Source: Bacillus multifaciens
GTDB lineage: Bacteria > Bacillota > Bacilli > Bacillales > Bacillaceae_G
Reading direction: 5' to 3'
Assembly (NCBI RefSeq): GCF_030756675.1
Contig: NZ_JAVBXD010000002.1
Span: 1 to 64,000 of the forward strand
Length of the DNA: 64,000 nucleotides
The notes under the pieces were generated by a model, which saw only the letters and a program-made list of their open reading frames with translations, had not been told where the DNA came from and did not search any database. Positions 8,445 through 17,383 of this stretch are shown here, in pieces (the stretch's first letter is position 1; each line of letters starts with the position of its first letter). Made by a program: the position numbers and the translations under genes.

Positions 8445-9215
8445 ATGTTTGTGAGACATGCGCTCATTACAGCCGGTACAAAAGGTTTAGGGAAGAAAGT
8501 AACAGAGAGTTTATTACATAAAGGATACTCGGTAACAGTGACATATCGCAGCGATGTACAAGCGATGGAAACATTAAAGCAGCAATATAAAAATCTTGCG
8601 CATCGCATGCAATTTGTGCAAGCGGATGTAACGAAACAAGAAGATTTACATACAGTAGTAACAAAAGCGATGGAACGTTTTGGCCGTATTGACTTTCTTA
8701 TTAATAATGCAGGTCCTTACGTATTCGAGCGTAAAAAGTTAGTTGAATATAAAGATGATGAATGGAATGAAATGATTCATGGTAATTTAACGGCCGTATT
8801 TCACTTGCTAAAGCTTGTTATTCCGATTATGCGCCAGCAAAAATTTGGTCGTATTGTGAATTATGGATTTCAAGGAGCAGATAGTGCGCCGGGATGGGTA
8901 TATCGCTCTGCTTTTGCAGCTGCAAAAGTCGGACTAGTTTCGCTCACGAAAACAATTGCTTATGAAGAAGCTGAATATGGAATTACATCAAATATGATAT
9001 GTCCCGGTGATATTATTGGTGATATGAAAGAAGCGACAATTGCGACGGCACGTACACTACCTGATTCTCGTACACCGATTGGGCGTTCTGGTACAGGGGA
9101 AGATATCGCTCGTACAATTTCTTTTTTATGTGAGGAAGATTCAGATATGATTACGGGGACCGTTATAGAAGTAACAGGAGCAGTTGATGTCATTCATCGC
9201 TATCGTCAAAATTAG
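8445..9215 (+). CDS. SDR family protein with altered active site (YtkK-like)
   Basis: A 256-residue short-chain dehydrogenase/reductase. The cofactor loop TAGTKGLG (residues 9-16) and the structural NNAG (87-90) are present. At the catalytic site the expected YxxxK reads FAAAK: Phe157 replaces the catalytic Tyr while Lys161 is kept, and the usual Ser region reads NYGFQG. A Tyr at 153 is out of register. It may bind NAD(P) but reduce poorly or use another mechanism. Position near ytkL matches B. subtilis ytkK. It has a GGAGG RBS. Confidence 0.85.
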   Translation: MFVRHALITAGTKGLGKKVTESLLHKGYSVTVTYRSDVQAMETLKQQYKNLAHRMQFVQADVTKQEDLHTVVTKAMERFGRIDFLINNAGPYVFERKKLVEYKDDEWNEMIHGNLTAVFHLLKLVIPIMRQQKFGRIVNYGFQGADSAPGWVYRSAFAAAKVGLVSLTKTIAYEEAEYGITSNMICPGDIIGDMKEATIATARTLPDSRTPIGRSGTGEDIARTISFLCEEDSDMITGTVIEVTGAVDVIHRYRQN

Positions 9216-9284
9216 ACAAATTTTATCGGACAACTTGTATTCTTTTTGTCAAAAAATGAAGATGTATGATAAAATATAAAGGTA

Positions 9285-9300
9285 TAGAAAGCGTTTTCTA
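9285..9300. promoter_or_regulatory. cre-like site upstream of ald
   Basis: TAGAAAGCGTTTTCTA is a perfect palindrome that matches 14 of 16 positions of the CcpA operator pattern WTGNNARCGNWWWCAW. It lies 219 bp before the ald start, separated from it by the bcr1 repeat, so either the ald promoter is upstream of the repeat or the site serves a long leader. Confidence 0.55.
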
Positions 9301-9336
9301 AGAGTATAGATGCTATAAAATTAGTCAGGGGTAATT

Positions 9337-9497
9337 TTTATCTCGCTTTAACGGGCAGTAAGTAATACTCCCACTTCAAAATTCAGCAAAGGCAAAGAAG
9401 TTAGGTGGGAGATAAACTGCCCGTAAAAGCCCGATTGGTTCAACTAATAATCAATGGGGGATGAAGAACCCCCCCATTGATTAAAGTTTCACTTTAT
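9337..9497 (+). repeat. bcr1-type repeat upstream of ald
   Basis: A ~150-bp element bounded on both sides by TTTAT (9337-9341 and 9493-9497), the target motif known for bcr1 elements of the B. cereus group. It contains the inverted segments ACGGGCAGT...ACTGCCCGT and CTCCCAC...GTGGGAG and a terminal CAATGGGGG/CCCCCCATTG hairpin. It inserts right before the ald Shine-Dalgarno, so it is part of the ald mRNA leader or separates it from its promoter. Confidence 0.85.
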
Positions 9498-9518
9498 CAT
9501 TTCAAGGGGGAATTTCCA

Positions 9519-10652
9519 ATGCGTATCGGTGTACCAACAGAAATTAAAAACAACGAAAATCGTGTAGCAATGACGCCAGCGGGTGTTGTTCATTTAGTTC
9601 ACAATGGTCATGAAGTTTTTGTTCAAAAAGGTGCTGGTTTAGGATCTGGATTTACAAATGAAGCGTATGTTGAAGCAGGCGCAACAATTGTAGAAACAGC
9701 ACAAGAAGCTTGGAATCAAGAGATGGTTATGAAAGTAAAAGAGCCAATTCCAAGTGAATACGGCTATTTCCGCGAAGGTTTAATTTTATTCACATACTTA
9801 CACTTAGCTCCAGAACCAGAATTAACAAAAGCATTAATTGACAACAAAGTAGTTGGTATCGCTTATGAAACAGTTCAATTAGACAACCATTCTTTACCAT
9901 TACTTGCACCTATGAGCGAAGTAGCAGGCCGCATGTCTGCGCAAATTGGTGCGCAGTTCCTTGAAAAAAATAAAGGCGGTAAAGGTATTTTACTTGCTGG
10001 CGTTCCGGGAGTAAAACGCGGCAAAGTAACAATTATCGGCGGTGGTCAAGCTGGTACGAACGCAGCGAAAATTGCTGTTGGTCTAGGCGCGGATGTAACA
10101 ATCATTGACTTAAGCCCAGATCGTCTTCGTCAATTAGATGATATCTTCGGCAACCAAGTAACAACATTAATGTCTAACCCATATAACATTGCAGAAGCTG
10201 TAAAAGAATCTGACCTTGTGATCGGTGCCGTATTAATTCCAGGTGCAAAAGCGCCAAAACTTGTAACAGAAGAAATGATTCAATCTATGGAACCAGGTTC
10301 TGTTGTAGTTGACATCGCAATTGACCAAGGTGGTATTTTTGAAACAACTGACCGCATTACAACACATGACAACCCAACTTACGAAAAACATGGCGTTGTT
10401 CATTACGCAGTTGCAAATATGCCAGGTGCGGTTCCACGTACATCAACAATTGCGTTAACAAACGTAACAGTACCATACGCAGTACAAATCGCAAACAAAG
10501 GTTATAAAAAAGCTTGCTTAGATAACACTGCCTTATTAAAAGGTATTAATACATTAGATGGCTACGTAACATTTGAAGCAGTTGCAGAAGCGCATGATTT
10601 ACAATATGCAGATGCAAAAGAGCTTCTTGAAAAAGCACCCGCTTTATCATAA
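9519..10652 (+). CDS. ald: Alanine dehydrogenase
   Basis: A 377-residue enzyme converting L-alanine to pyruvate and ammonia with NAD+, used for alanine catabolism in sporulation and germination contexts. It begins [13 protein letters not shown], with the Rossmann glycine motif [14 protein letters not shown] around residue 170, and length equals the Bacillus enzyme. An ATG with AAGGGGG sets the start; the frame is open upstream only because the bcr1 repeat reads through. A cre-like site and bcr1 element lie upstream, and a strong terminator follows. Confidence 0.98.
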   Translation: MRIGVPTEIKNNENRVAMTPAGVVHLVHNGHEVFVQKGAGLGSGFTNEAYVEAGATIVETAQEAWNQEMVMKVKEPIPSEYGYFREGLILFTYLHLAPEPELTKALIDNKVVGIAYETVQLDNHSLPLLAPMSEVAGRMSAQIGAQFLEKNKGGKGILLAGVPGVKRGKVTIIGGGQAGTNAAKIAVGLGADVTIIDLSPDRLRQLDDIFGNQVTTLMSNPYNIAEAVKESDLVIGAVLIPGAKAPKLVTEEMIQSMEPGSVVVDIAIDQGGIFETTDRITTHDNPTYEKHGVVHYAVANMPGAVPRTSTIALTNVTVPYAVQIANKGYKKACLDNTALLKGINTLDGYVTFEAVAEAHDLQYADAKELLEKAPALS

Positions 10653-10662
10653 GAAAGACTGT

Positions 10663-10696
10663 AAAGCGACTATCGGCTGATAGTCGCTTTTATTAT
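10663..10696 (+). terminator. ald terminator
   Basis: Arms AAAGCGACTATC/GATAGTCGCTTT followed by a T-rich tail; convergent with the DUF4188 gene. Confidence 0.85.
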
Positions 10697-11166
10697 TATT
10701 TCATACGTGCTCGAGCCGTTTCGTTTTTCTTATTTACAGGAACCAATTCCCCTGCCTTAGCTAATCCAAAACGCGGCATGTTTACATATACACTTTCATA
10801 TTGGCCTTTCTCAATCACATATGTTTCATGAAAAATACCAACTGTTTTCGTTTTTGAGGCTTTTAGATTGAAACTTTTCCATGCCTCTACATGTAAGGAG
10901 GCATGACGTGCATAATGTTCAAGGGCTTCAAAGGACTTCCAATATTGAATTTGTAAGATGGTGCGGCCGTTGAAGAAAGACTCTGTACCGAGAAAACCTA
11001 GTTCTTTATTTTCATATAACTCTTTCAGCATTCCACCCATTGCTCGGGCTATTGGTAACCACTTCGAAACAGCAAACAGTTTATTAATGCGCATACCAAT
11101 TACAAATACTACAAAGGAATCGGCCATCTGCGCGGTATAACGTCCATGCATTACAGGTTTCATCAT
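10696..11166 (-). CDS. DUF4188 family protein, monooxygenase-like fold
   Basis: A 156-residue protein resembling DUF4188 proteins, which have a ferredoxin-like, ABM-related fold. Characteristic are HGRYTA near the N terminus, FVIGMRINKL, and the central FFNGRTILQIQYW. No cofactor motif can be read. Two ATG codons in tandem follow GAGGG; the second (11163) has better spacing. It lies 11 bp after the TetR-family gene on the same strand, so they form a two-gene operon and it is the likely target or partner of that regulator. Possible role in detoxifying small aromatic compounds, by inference. Confidence 0.8.
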   Translation of the reverse strand: MMKPVMHGRYTAQMADSFVVFVIGMRINKLFAVSKWLPIARAMGGMLKELYENKELGFLGTESFFNGRTILQIQYWKSFEALEHYARHASLHVEAWKSFNLKASKTKTVGIFHETYVIEKGQYESVYVNMPRFGLAKAGELVPVNKKNETARARMK

Positions 11167-11177
11167 TCATCCCTCTT

Positions 11178-11813
11178 TTATTTTGGATTTAATATACGTA
11201 AATGAAGGTCGTACATGTCCATTACATGTTGGGTTTGAAAGACATGAGATGTTAAATAGGCGCCGTAAAAAATAGAGTGTAATAGTTTTGCAATCTGTGA
11301 AGTGTCCATCTTAAGCGTAATTTCACCTGCGGCTTTTCCTTCTTCTACGCAGTTTGCAAATACTTCATTCAAATTTGGAATGAGCTTTCGTACTTGTTCT
11401 TCTTTTTCGGGATATAATAGGTGAATTTCTGCATCGGTTAAATGAGGCAGACAAGGATGCATTTTTTCTTCAGCGAGGAAAGCAATTAAGCTCAGCATCA
11501 GTCCAGGTTTTTCTTTTGCATACTTTGAAACTGCTTCAAAAATATGGCGAAGTGCAGCCATTCCTTTTTTGTTTGTTTCTTGTAGTTCCAACATACGATC
11601 TGTTAACCATAACCTCATAAAATAAATAAGAATGTCTTCTTTTCGAGAGAACATTTTAAAAAATGTTACCTTCGAAATTTCTACTTGGTCGCATAATTCT
11701 TCTACGTATACTTCTCGAAAGGATTTCTCTCCGATGATGTCTAATGCCGTGTGAAATAGCTTGATTTTTGTTCGGGCTTTTTTGATTTCTCGTAGTGGAA
11801 TTTTCTCGTTCAT
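11178..11813 (-). CDS. TetR family transcriptional regulator
   Basis: A 211-residue regulator. The N-terminal helix-turn-helix covers about residues 14-60 (TALDIIGEKSFREVYVEELC, then EISKVTFFKMFSRKED), typical of TetR. The C-terminal half is helical and would hold the ligand pocket. A GGAGT Shine-Dalgarno precedes the ATG. A perfect inverted repeat at 11833-11874 lies 20 bp upstream of its start, the expected place for autoregulation. It is probably a repressor of itself and the DUF4188 gene; the ligand is unknown. Confidence 0.92.
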   Translation of the reverse strand: MNEKIPLREIKKARTKIKLFHTALDIIGEKSFREVYVEELCDQVEISKVTFFKMFSRKEDILIYFMRLWLTDRMLELQETNKKGMAALRHIFEAVSKYAKEKPGLMLSLIAFLAEEKMHPCLPHLTDAEIHLLYPEKEEQVRKLIPNLNEVFANCVEEGKAAGEITLKMDTSQIAKLLHSIFYGAYLTSHVFQTQHVMDMYDLHLRILNPK

Positions 11814-11832
11814 ACTCTACTCCTTGTTCTTA

Positions 11833-11874
11833 AAAAATTAACTCGTATTAATAAATTAACACGAGTTAATTTTT
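11833..11874. promoter_or_regulatory. Putative TetR operator
   Basis: A perfect inverted repeat with arms AAAAATTAACTCGT and ACGAGTTAATTTTT separated by 14 bp. It lies between the TetR-family gene and the divergent cupin gene, so it could control both. Confidence 0.65.
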
Positions 11875-11989
11875 AGGTCAATTCATTAGTTTGATTTTTC
11901 GGAATTTTTTTCGCTAAACTAGAAGAAGATTTGATATGATGAAATTAGAAGAAATTGTAATATATCATTTGGATAATGGAGTGATAAAT

Positions 11990-12346
11990 ATGAAGAATGA
12001 ACTGACAAAAGAAATGAATCTAGAAAAAATTAATTTATTAGAGATTACAAAACATATCACAGACAATCATAAAAATTTCGTTGTTTCCAATGTAAATAAT
12101 CACTGTTTACGCATTGCTGTTTTTACAGGAGAATATGACTGGCACTTCCATTCAAATTCTGATGAACTATTTATAGTATTAGAAGGAGAGCTCTTGATTG
12201 ATTTTCAAGACCGCGAAACGATTACTTTGAAGCCAAATGATACGTTGCGAATTCCAGCGGGAACGATTCACCGGACAAGAGCATTAAAACGTACTGTAAA
12301 CCTTTGTTTTGAAGATTTAGAGGCTGATACAGTTATCGTGGAATAA
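11990..12346 (+). CDS. Cupin domain protein
   Basis: A 118-residue single cupin. Motif 1 reads WHFHSNSDELFIVLEGE (about residues 49-65: His, His, Glu ligands) and motif 2 reads PAGTIHRTRA (about 92-101: His), so the metal-binding set looks complete. The frame is open to 11936, but GGAGTG sits correctly before the ATG at 11990. Its reaction is unknown; such proteins include isomerases, dioxygenases and sugar-binding sensors. It shares an intergenic region and palindrome with the TetR gene. Confidence 0.85.
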   Translation: MKNELTKEMNLEKINLLEITKHITDNHKNFVVSNVNNHCLRIAVFTGEYDWHFHSNSDELFIVLEGELLIDFQDRETITLKPNDTLRIPAGTIHRTRALKRTVNLCFEDLEADTVIVE

Positions 12347-12484
12347 ATCTCAACCTCCGGATAATTGATATGCAATGAAGTGATTGAAAAATATAAATAC
12401 TAATTTAGAGAAAATTTTAGGGGAATTGTTAATCGAGGAAGAAAATTACGTGGTATAATATGGATTTAGCGCTACTAATTTCAA

Positions 12485-12682
12485 TATATATAAATACGAT
12501 TTGAAAAACTAACATAAAAACCACTTTTTTTAGATGGGCGAGGGCGGCTGGTCATACTTGGAGCGGTCAGGGCCCTTTTCTGCCACAGGCAATGTTAAAA
12601 CAAAACGAGCAAACGAGTGCAGGTAACTTTTTGTTTTACATAACAGCAACTTTGATGTTGAAAAATTAAAATAGATCTATAT
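12485..12682 (+). repeat. Dispersed ~200-bp repeat, copy 2
   Basis: A full-length plus-strand copy of the family described at 2810-3004. It begins TATATAAATACGATTTGAAAA, has the core GCGGTCAGGGCCC, and ends GATGTTGAAAAATTAAAATAGAT. It fills most of the gap 12347-12711 before the lipoprotein gene. Confidence 0.75.
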
Positions 12683-12711
12683 ATAATTCATAATTAAGGA
12701 TGACACATAAA

Positions 12712-13110
12712 ATGAGGGAAAAAAGAATGGGTAGGACGTTTTTTAGATTTGCATTTACTGCTGCATGTACAGCTATGTTAAGTGCGTGTGGAAATGATGG
12801 AATAGACGGGACATGGGAACTGTCTCAAGAGAAACAAAATCAATGTCCGGTATACTATAAATTTGAAACGGTTACAAAAAAGGAAAAGAAAAAGGATATT
12901 ATTTATCATTTGGTAGAGATGTATACAAATGACCAGAAAAAAGAAGATAAATATAAAGGGGCATATAAACAAGAGAATAAAGGAGGTTCATATATTCTTG
13001 ATTACGGAGATTCCTTCATCTCAAAACAGCAAATGAAAAGAGATGGGAATGATTTAGAAGTGATTTTTAGCGATGTAAATAAACGATGTACATATAAGAA
13101 AAGTGCATAA
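12712..13110 (+). CDS. Putative lipoprotein
   Basis: About 132 residues with a lipoprotein signal peptide: positively charged N terminus (MREKRMGR), hydrophobic stretch, then the lipobox LSAC with the cysteine at about residue 26. The mature part is small, hydrophilic and lysine-rich, with DGTWEL, a beta-strand opening seen in small lipocalin-like lipoproteins. Start is uncertain: ATG at 12712 or at 12727 (with GAGGG at good spacing). It would be anchored on the outer face of the membrane. Function unknown. Confidence 0.75.
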   Translation: MREKRMGRTFFRFAFTAACTAMLSACGNDGIDGTWELSQEKQNQCPVYYKFETVTKKEKKKDIIYHLVEMYTNDQKKEDKYKGAYKQENKGGSYILDYGDSFISKQQMKRDGNDLEVIFSDVNKRCTYKKSA

Positions 13111-13111
13111 A

Positions 13112-13348
13112 AAAGGCGAGGGAACGAATGAAAGTTGAGTGGATGAGCTACTTAATGGGTCTCATATGAAGGAAGTTTTGTTGACATGAAACGACGGAAA
13201 AATGTACGTAGAGACAATTTTCCGGGAAATACGTGACGGAGAAGAATACTTATATTGATACTCCGTTCAAGGGGAAGTGGAGCCTTCTGTTGATATGAGG
13301 ACAGAAGTTGTAATGATTCTGGATAATGTCCGAGCTACTATGAAATAA
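13112..13348 (+). pseudogene. Decayed DUF6176-like gene
   Basis: A single frame reads VDELLNGSHMKEVLLT, stop, NDGKMYVETIFREIRDGEEY and LY, stop, YSVQGE, then VDMRTEVVMILDN and ends at TAA 13348. The sequence resembles DUF6176 proteins (KMYVETIFRE, EYLYWYSVQGE, then a C-terminal EVVM segment). It has at least three in-frame stops (one is TGA where a Trp is expected), no start, and an internal deletion after YSVQGE. It is therefore a relic. The family name is from memory; the decay itself is visible. Confidence 0.55.
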
Positions 13349-13382
13349 GAGAGTAGAATGTATTTTTTATAAAGGAGTTACC

Positions 13383-13583
13383 ATGAAAGGAATATACGTA
13401 ATTATTTATATAATCATATTCTTAATTGGAGTATCTTGCTATGTAGAGCGGTACTATGAAGGAGCCATAAGTGAGTTTATAAGCGGATTTTGTATGTCGG
13501 TAGCGATTGGTATACATGTCATATCAATCATTCTCGTACTACTTCAATTAAAAATTAGGGAAAGAAAAGAAGGTACTTTTTAA
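13383..13583 (+). CDS. Small two-helix membrane protein
   Basis: A 66-residue protein with two hydrophobic segments (residues ~4-20 and ~34-54) and a charged C-terminal tail (KIRERKEGTF). AAAGGAG precedes the ATG at good spacing. A terminator hairpin overlaps its stop codon, supporting a real transcript. No family recognised. Confidence 0.65.
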   Translation: MKGIYVIIYIIIFLIGVSCYVERYYEGAISEFISGFCMSVAIGIHVISIILVLLQLKIRERKEGTF

Positions 13584-13597
13584 GGTACCTTCTTTTT
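13568..13597. terminator. Terminator after small membrane protein
   Basis: Arms AGAAGGTAC/GTACCTTCT with a T-run on the plus side; it may also stop the convergent M24 peptidase gene. Confidence 0.75.
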
Positions 13598-13607
13598 TGC
13601 ACGATAA

Positions 13608-14705
13608 TTATTTCACAAACTGCAACTCTTTCGGGAACTTCGTTAAAATTTCTACGCCATCTTTTGTAATGTAAACATCATCTTCAATACGAACGCCGCC
13701 TACGTTTGGTACGTAAATACCTGGTTCGATTGTGAAGACCATTCCTTCACGCAATGGAGAGTTGTTACCTTCTTTTACGTCTGGAAATTCGTGAACACTA
13801 ATGCCAAGTCCATGACCAAGGCGGTGTGGGAAGAAGTCACCGAAGCCAGCATCTGCGATTACAGAACGAGCAGCACGGTCGATTTCACTAAATGTTGCGC
13901 CTGGTTTACATGATTCAACAGCGTTTAATTGACCTTTCAATACAGTTTCATAAATGTGCTTTTGTTCGTCGGAAATTTCGCCAAATGCAACTGTACGTGT
14001 AATATCAGAGCAATAGCCGTCAATAATGACACCTAGGTCAAATAGAACGAAATCACCGCGTTGCATTTTATTTGCACCAGGAACGCCGTGTGGAAGTGCA
14101 GAGTTTGCACCAGTTAGTACCATTGTGTCAAAGGACATTTTATGTATGCCTTTTTTCTTTAATTCATGCTCGATTGTTGCAAGCACTTCAAGTTCAGTGC
14201 GATTCTCTTGAATGGCATTTACCCCAATTTCAACTGCATAATCAGCCATCGCAGCAGCTTCGCGTAAAATCGCAAGCTCTTTTTCGTCTTTAATTAAGCG
14301 AAGTTCGCGTACTTTTTCTTCAGCAGATCTGAACGTTGCTTTTGGGAATAATTGTGATAAGAGCTCGTAACGTTCGACATTTAAATGTTCTTTTTCAATT
14401 GCTACTGCACCTGCATCAATGCCGCGTGCTTCAATTGCTTTTGCGATCATATCCCATGGGTTGTCTGTATCTGTATACCCAATAATTTCATGAGTCCAAC
14501 CAGCGCCTCTCGCATGGCCCTCTTCCATTTTTGGGCAAATTAACATCGGTTCTTTTTCTTGGAATACAAATAGGCCAAGTAGTCTTTCATGCGGTTCACA
14601 GTGGAAATTTGTCATATAGAAGACGCTCGGTGTAGAAGTTAAGAATGCAGCTTCTGTATTTTGTTCTTGCAGCCATTGCATTAATTTTTCTAATCTAGTA
14701 TTCAT
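13608..14705 (-). CDS. Xaa-Pro dipeptidase-like M24 peptidase
   Basis: A 365-residue metallopeptidase of family M24B (pita-bread fold) that cleaves the bond before proline in short peptides; cytosolic. An N-terminal creatinase-like domain (about 1-130) precedes the catalytic domain. Metal ligands are seen at FDLGVIIDGYCSDITR (two Asp), HRLGHGLGISVHE (His) and TIEPGIY...GGVRIEDD (two Glu). GGAGGTG precedes the ATG. Length fits the PepQ/YqhT group of Bacillus. Confidence 0.93.
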   Translation of the reverse strand: MNTRLEKLMQWLQEQNTEAAFLTSTPSVFYMTNFHCEPHERLLGLFVFQEKEPMLICPKMEEGHARGAGWTHEIIGYTDTDNPWDMIAKAIEARGIDAGAVAIEKEHLNVERYELLSQLFPKATFRSAEEKVRELRLIKDEKELAILREAAAMADYAVEIGVNAIQENRTELEVLATIEHELKKKGIHKMSFDTMVLTGANSALPHGVPGANKMQRGDFVLFDLGVIIDGYCSDITRTVAFGEISDEQKHIYETVLKGQLNAVESCKPGATFSEIDRAARSVIADAGFGDFFPHRLGHGLGISVHEFPDVKEGNNSPLREGMVFTIEPGIYVPNVGGVRIEDDVYITKDGVEILTKFPKELQFVK

Positions 14706-14852
14706 AGATTCGCACCTCCGAAATTTTCATTACATGTATAACTTTACATCGAGTGAAAGTATTCTGACAAGCGAATCGATGTTTGAAAAGACAGGAAATT
14801 GTGAAATCGTGTAGAATAAGAGGAGGAATATAAACAAAGGAGGAGTAAATAA

Positions 14853-15536
14853 ATGAAAGTATCGTATCACGGTCATTCCTTTGTAAAGATTGAAACAAAT
14901 GGAAAGATTATTTTAATTGATCCATTTCTTACCGGCAATCCGAAAACAGATTTAAAAGTTGAAGATGTAACAGTAGATGCGATTATCCTATCTCATGGTC
15001 ATGGTGATCATGTTGGAGATACAGTTGAACTAGCGAAGAAACATAATGCAGTTGTCATTGCGCCGTTTGAACTTGCGACATTTTTAGGTTGGAAAGGTGT
15101 TCAAACACATCCAATGCATATCGGTGGTTCTCATACATTTGATTTTGGAACAGTGAAGTTTACACAGGCATTTCATGGTTCTAGCTATGTGGATGAAGAG
15201 AATCAAACCATTACATATACAGGAATGCCAGCTGGAATTATATTTACGGCAGAAGGGAAAACAATTTATCATGCCGGAGATACAGCGTTGTTTTCTGATA
15301 TGAAATTAATTGGCTCTCGTCATGCGATTGATGTGGCATTTTTACCAATTGGAGATAACTTTACTATGGGACCAGAAGATGCCGCGCTCGCAGCTGAATG
15401 GATCGGGGCAAAAGTTGTTGTGCCGATGCACTATAATACATTCCCAGTGATCGAACAAGATCCGCATCAATTTGCCGAGAAACTAACGAGCGGTGTAGGA
15501 AAAGTATTAGAACCTGGGGAAGGCATTGAATTGTAA
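14853..15536 (+). CDS. ytkL: UPF0173 metal-dependent hydrolase YtkL
   Basis: A 227-residue protein of the metallo-beta-lactamase superfamily. The HxHxDH motif is SHGHGDH (H48, H50, D52, H53), with further ligands in [11 protein letters not shown] and at the C-terminal PMHYNTFP. Length and the start [10 protein letters not shown] match UPF0173/YtkL. The substrate is unknown. AAAGGAGG precedes the ATG. It sits close to an M24 peptidase and ytoI, as in related Bacillus. Confidence 0.92.
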   Translation: MKVSYHGHSFVKIETNGKIILIDPFLTGNPKTDLKVEDVTVDAIILSHGHGDHVGDTVELAKKHNAVVIAPFELATFLGWKGVQTHPMHIGGSHTFDFGTVKFTQAFHGSSYVDEENQTITYTGMPAGIIFTAEGKTIYHAGDTALFSDMKLIGSRHAIDVAFLPIGDNFTMGPEDAALAAEWIGAKVVVPMHYNTFPVIEQDPHQFAEKLTSGVGKVLEPGEGIEL

Positions 15537-15545
15537 AAAAGGAAA

Positions 15546-15577
15546 CCTTCATTTTGCACAGCAAAGTGAAGGTTTTT
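15546..15577 (+). terminator. ytkL terminator
   Basis: Arms CCTTCATTTTGC/GCAAAGTGAAGG followed by TTTTT. Confidence 0.75.
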
Positions 15578-15740
15578 AAATGTGAGAAGGGTATAATGTA
15601 AATGTTGTGTTTGTTATATCATTGTTATATTGTGATGTATCTGTTTCTATTTCTGCTGTTTCGTTTAATGCTAGCGCTACTTTCTTTCCGTCCACAAACG
15701 CTAACAATACCGCACCGATGATGTTTAAAATTTTTTTCAT
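15576..15740 (-). CDS. Small peptide with N-terminal hydrophobic segment
   Basis: A 54-residue ORF from ATG 15740 to TAA 15576. It starts MKKILNIIGAVLLAFVDGKK, then a polar, Thr/Asn-rich tail (ETDTSQYNNDITNTT). The N terminus looks like a signal or anchor sequence. AAAGGAGCG is well placed upstream. It could be a small secreted or membrane peptide. No family recognised. Confidence 0.5.
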   Translation of the reverse strand: MKKILNIIGAVLLAFVDGKKVALALNETAEIETDTSQYNNDITNTTFTLYPSHI

Positions 15741-15972
15741 ATCATATCGCTCCTTTTCTCTTATTTCTTGTTTTCATTGTACGATAAGGAAATGAAACGA
15801 ACCATCGAATGAAGTGACAAGGAAATTACATTATTGTAAGAAACTTGTATAGATTTGTTATAAAAAAAATAGTACAGATATAGAAACATGAAGTGTAACA
15901 GTTTTGGAAATATAGTATACTAAAAATACAACACATGAAGAATTTAGGGAAAAGAAAGTATGGTGAAATTAG

Positions 15973-17286
15973 TTGGCTACGAAACACAACCAAATTTTGG
16001 AGTATATCAACAGTTTGCCAATTGGGCATAAAATTTCTGTGCGCCAAATTGCAAAAGAGTTGAGCGTGAGTGAGGGAACGGCGTATCGTGCAATTAAAGA
16101 TGCGGAAAATAAAGGATATGTAAGTACAATTGAACGGGTTGGGACAATTCGCATTGAACAAAAAAAGAAAGAAAATATTGAAAAGCTAACATTTGCGGAA
16201 GTTGTTAACATTGTTGATGGTCAAGTACTTGGCGGAAGAGAAGGTTTACATAAAACGTTAAATAAATTTGTAATTGGGGCAATGAAACTAGAAGCGATGA
16301 TGCGCTATACAGAAGCCGGAAATTTACTTATTATCGGAAACCGTACACAAGCACATCAATTAGCACTTGAAGAGGGTGCAGCTGTACTTATTACAGGTGG
16401 ATTCGATACGGAAGAACATGTGAAGAAATTAGCAGATGAGTTAAAGCTCCCGATTATTTCGAGCAGCTATGATACATTTACAGTAGCCACGCTTATTAAC
16501 CGTGCTATTTATGATCAGCTTATAAAAAAAGAAATTGTTCTTGTTGAAGATATTTTAACACCAATTGAAGAGACGATATGTTTACAGCCGAATGATACAG
16601 CCGAAAGATGGCATAAGTATAATGAAGAAACGATGCATGGCCGTTATCCGATTGTAGATGAAACAAATAAAGTGCTGGGCATTGTAACGTCTAAAGATAT
16701 GATTGGTGTAGCAAAAGATACACCAATTGAAAAAGTAATGACAAAACAGCCGATTACTGTAAATGGAAAAATGTCTGTTGCAGCAGCGGCACGTATGATG
16801 GTGTGGGAAGGGATTGAACTTCTTCCTGTTGTTGACGATAGCAATACATTGCAAGGGATTATTAGTCGTCAAGATGTGCTCCAAGCACTGCAAATGATTC
16901 AGCGTCAGCCGCAAGTAGGGGAAACGATTGATGATATTGTAACAAATCAATTTGTGAATCAGAAAGAAGCAAAACAAGATCACGCCTATCATTTTTCTGT
17001 TACTCCGCAAATGACAAATTCGATTGGAACTTTGTCGTACGGCGTATTTACAACAATTGTGACAGAAGCGACCAATCGTGTCCTGCGCGCGCTGAAAAAA
17101 GGTGACATAATTGTTGAAAACTTAACGATTTACTTTGTAAAACCGGTTCAAATTGACAACATTGTATCCGTCCATCCGAAAGTATTAGAAATTGGCCGGA
17201 AATTTGGTAAGGTTGAAGTAGAAGTACATCATGAAAGTAGTGTTGTTGGAAAAGCATTACTGATGGTTCAGTTGATTGATCGTTAA
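15973..17286 (+). CDS. ytoI: CBS-domain protein YtoI
   Basis: A 437-residue multidomain protein. An N-terminal winged helix (HKISVRQIAKELSVSEGTAY, residues ~18-37) is followed by a DRTGG domain (~65-185), two CBS domains (~190-310) and a C-terminal hot-dog thioesterase-like domain (~315-437). This order is the YtoI architecture. CBS pairs usually sense adenine nucleotides, so it may be a nucleotide-responsive regulator, but its targets are unknown. Start is TTG after GGTGAAA. Confidence 0.88.
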   Translation: MATKHNQILEYINSLPIGHKISVRQIAKELSVSEGTAYRAIKDAENKGYVSTIERVGTIRIEQKKKENIEKLTFAEVVNIVDGQVLGGREGLHKTLNKFVIGAMKLEAMMRYTEAGNLLIIGNRTQAHQLALEEGAAVLITGGFDTEEHVKKLADELKLPIISSSYDTFTVATLINRAIYDQLIKKEIVLVEDILTPIEETICLQPNDTAERWHKYNEETMHGRYPIVDETNKVLGIVTSKDMIGVAKDTPIEKVMTKQPITVNGKMSVAAAARMMVWEGIELLPVVDDSNTLQGIISRQDVLQALQMIQRQPQVGETIDDIVTNQFVNQKEAKQDHAYHFSVTPQMTNSIGTLSYGVFTTIVTEATNRVLRALKKGDIIVENLTIYFVKPVQIDNIVSVHPKVLEIGRKFGKVEVEVHHESSVVGKALLMVQLIDR

Positions 17287-17292
17287 GTGGGG

Positions 17293-17321
17293 AAAGCTGC
17301 CAGTAAGAGCGGCTTTTCTTG
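17293..17321 (+). terminator. Weak terminator after ytoI
   Basis: An imperfect hairpin AAAGCTGCC/GCGGCTTT followed by TCTT. Confidence 0.4.
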
Positions 17322-17383
17322 TATAAATAAATATCTGAATTTTCTGTTGTGTGTTATAATGGAAGAAAAAGGGATTGATGTGT

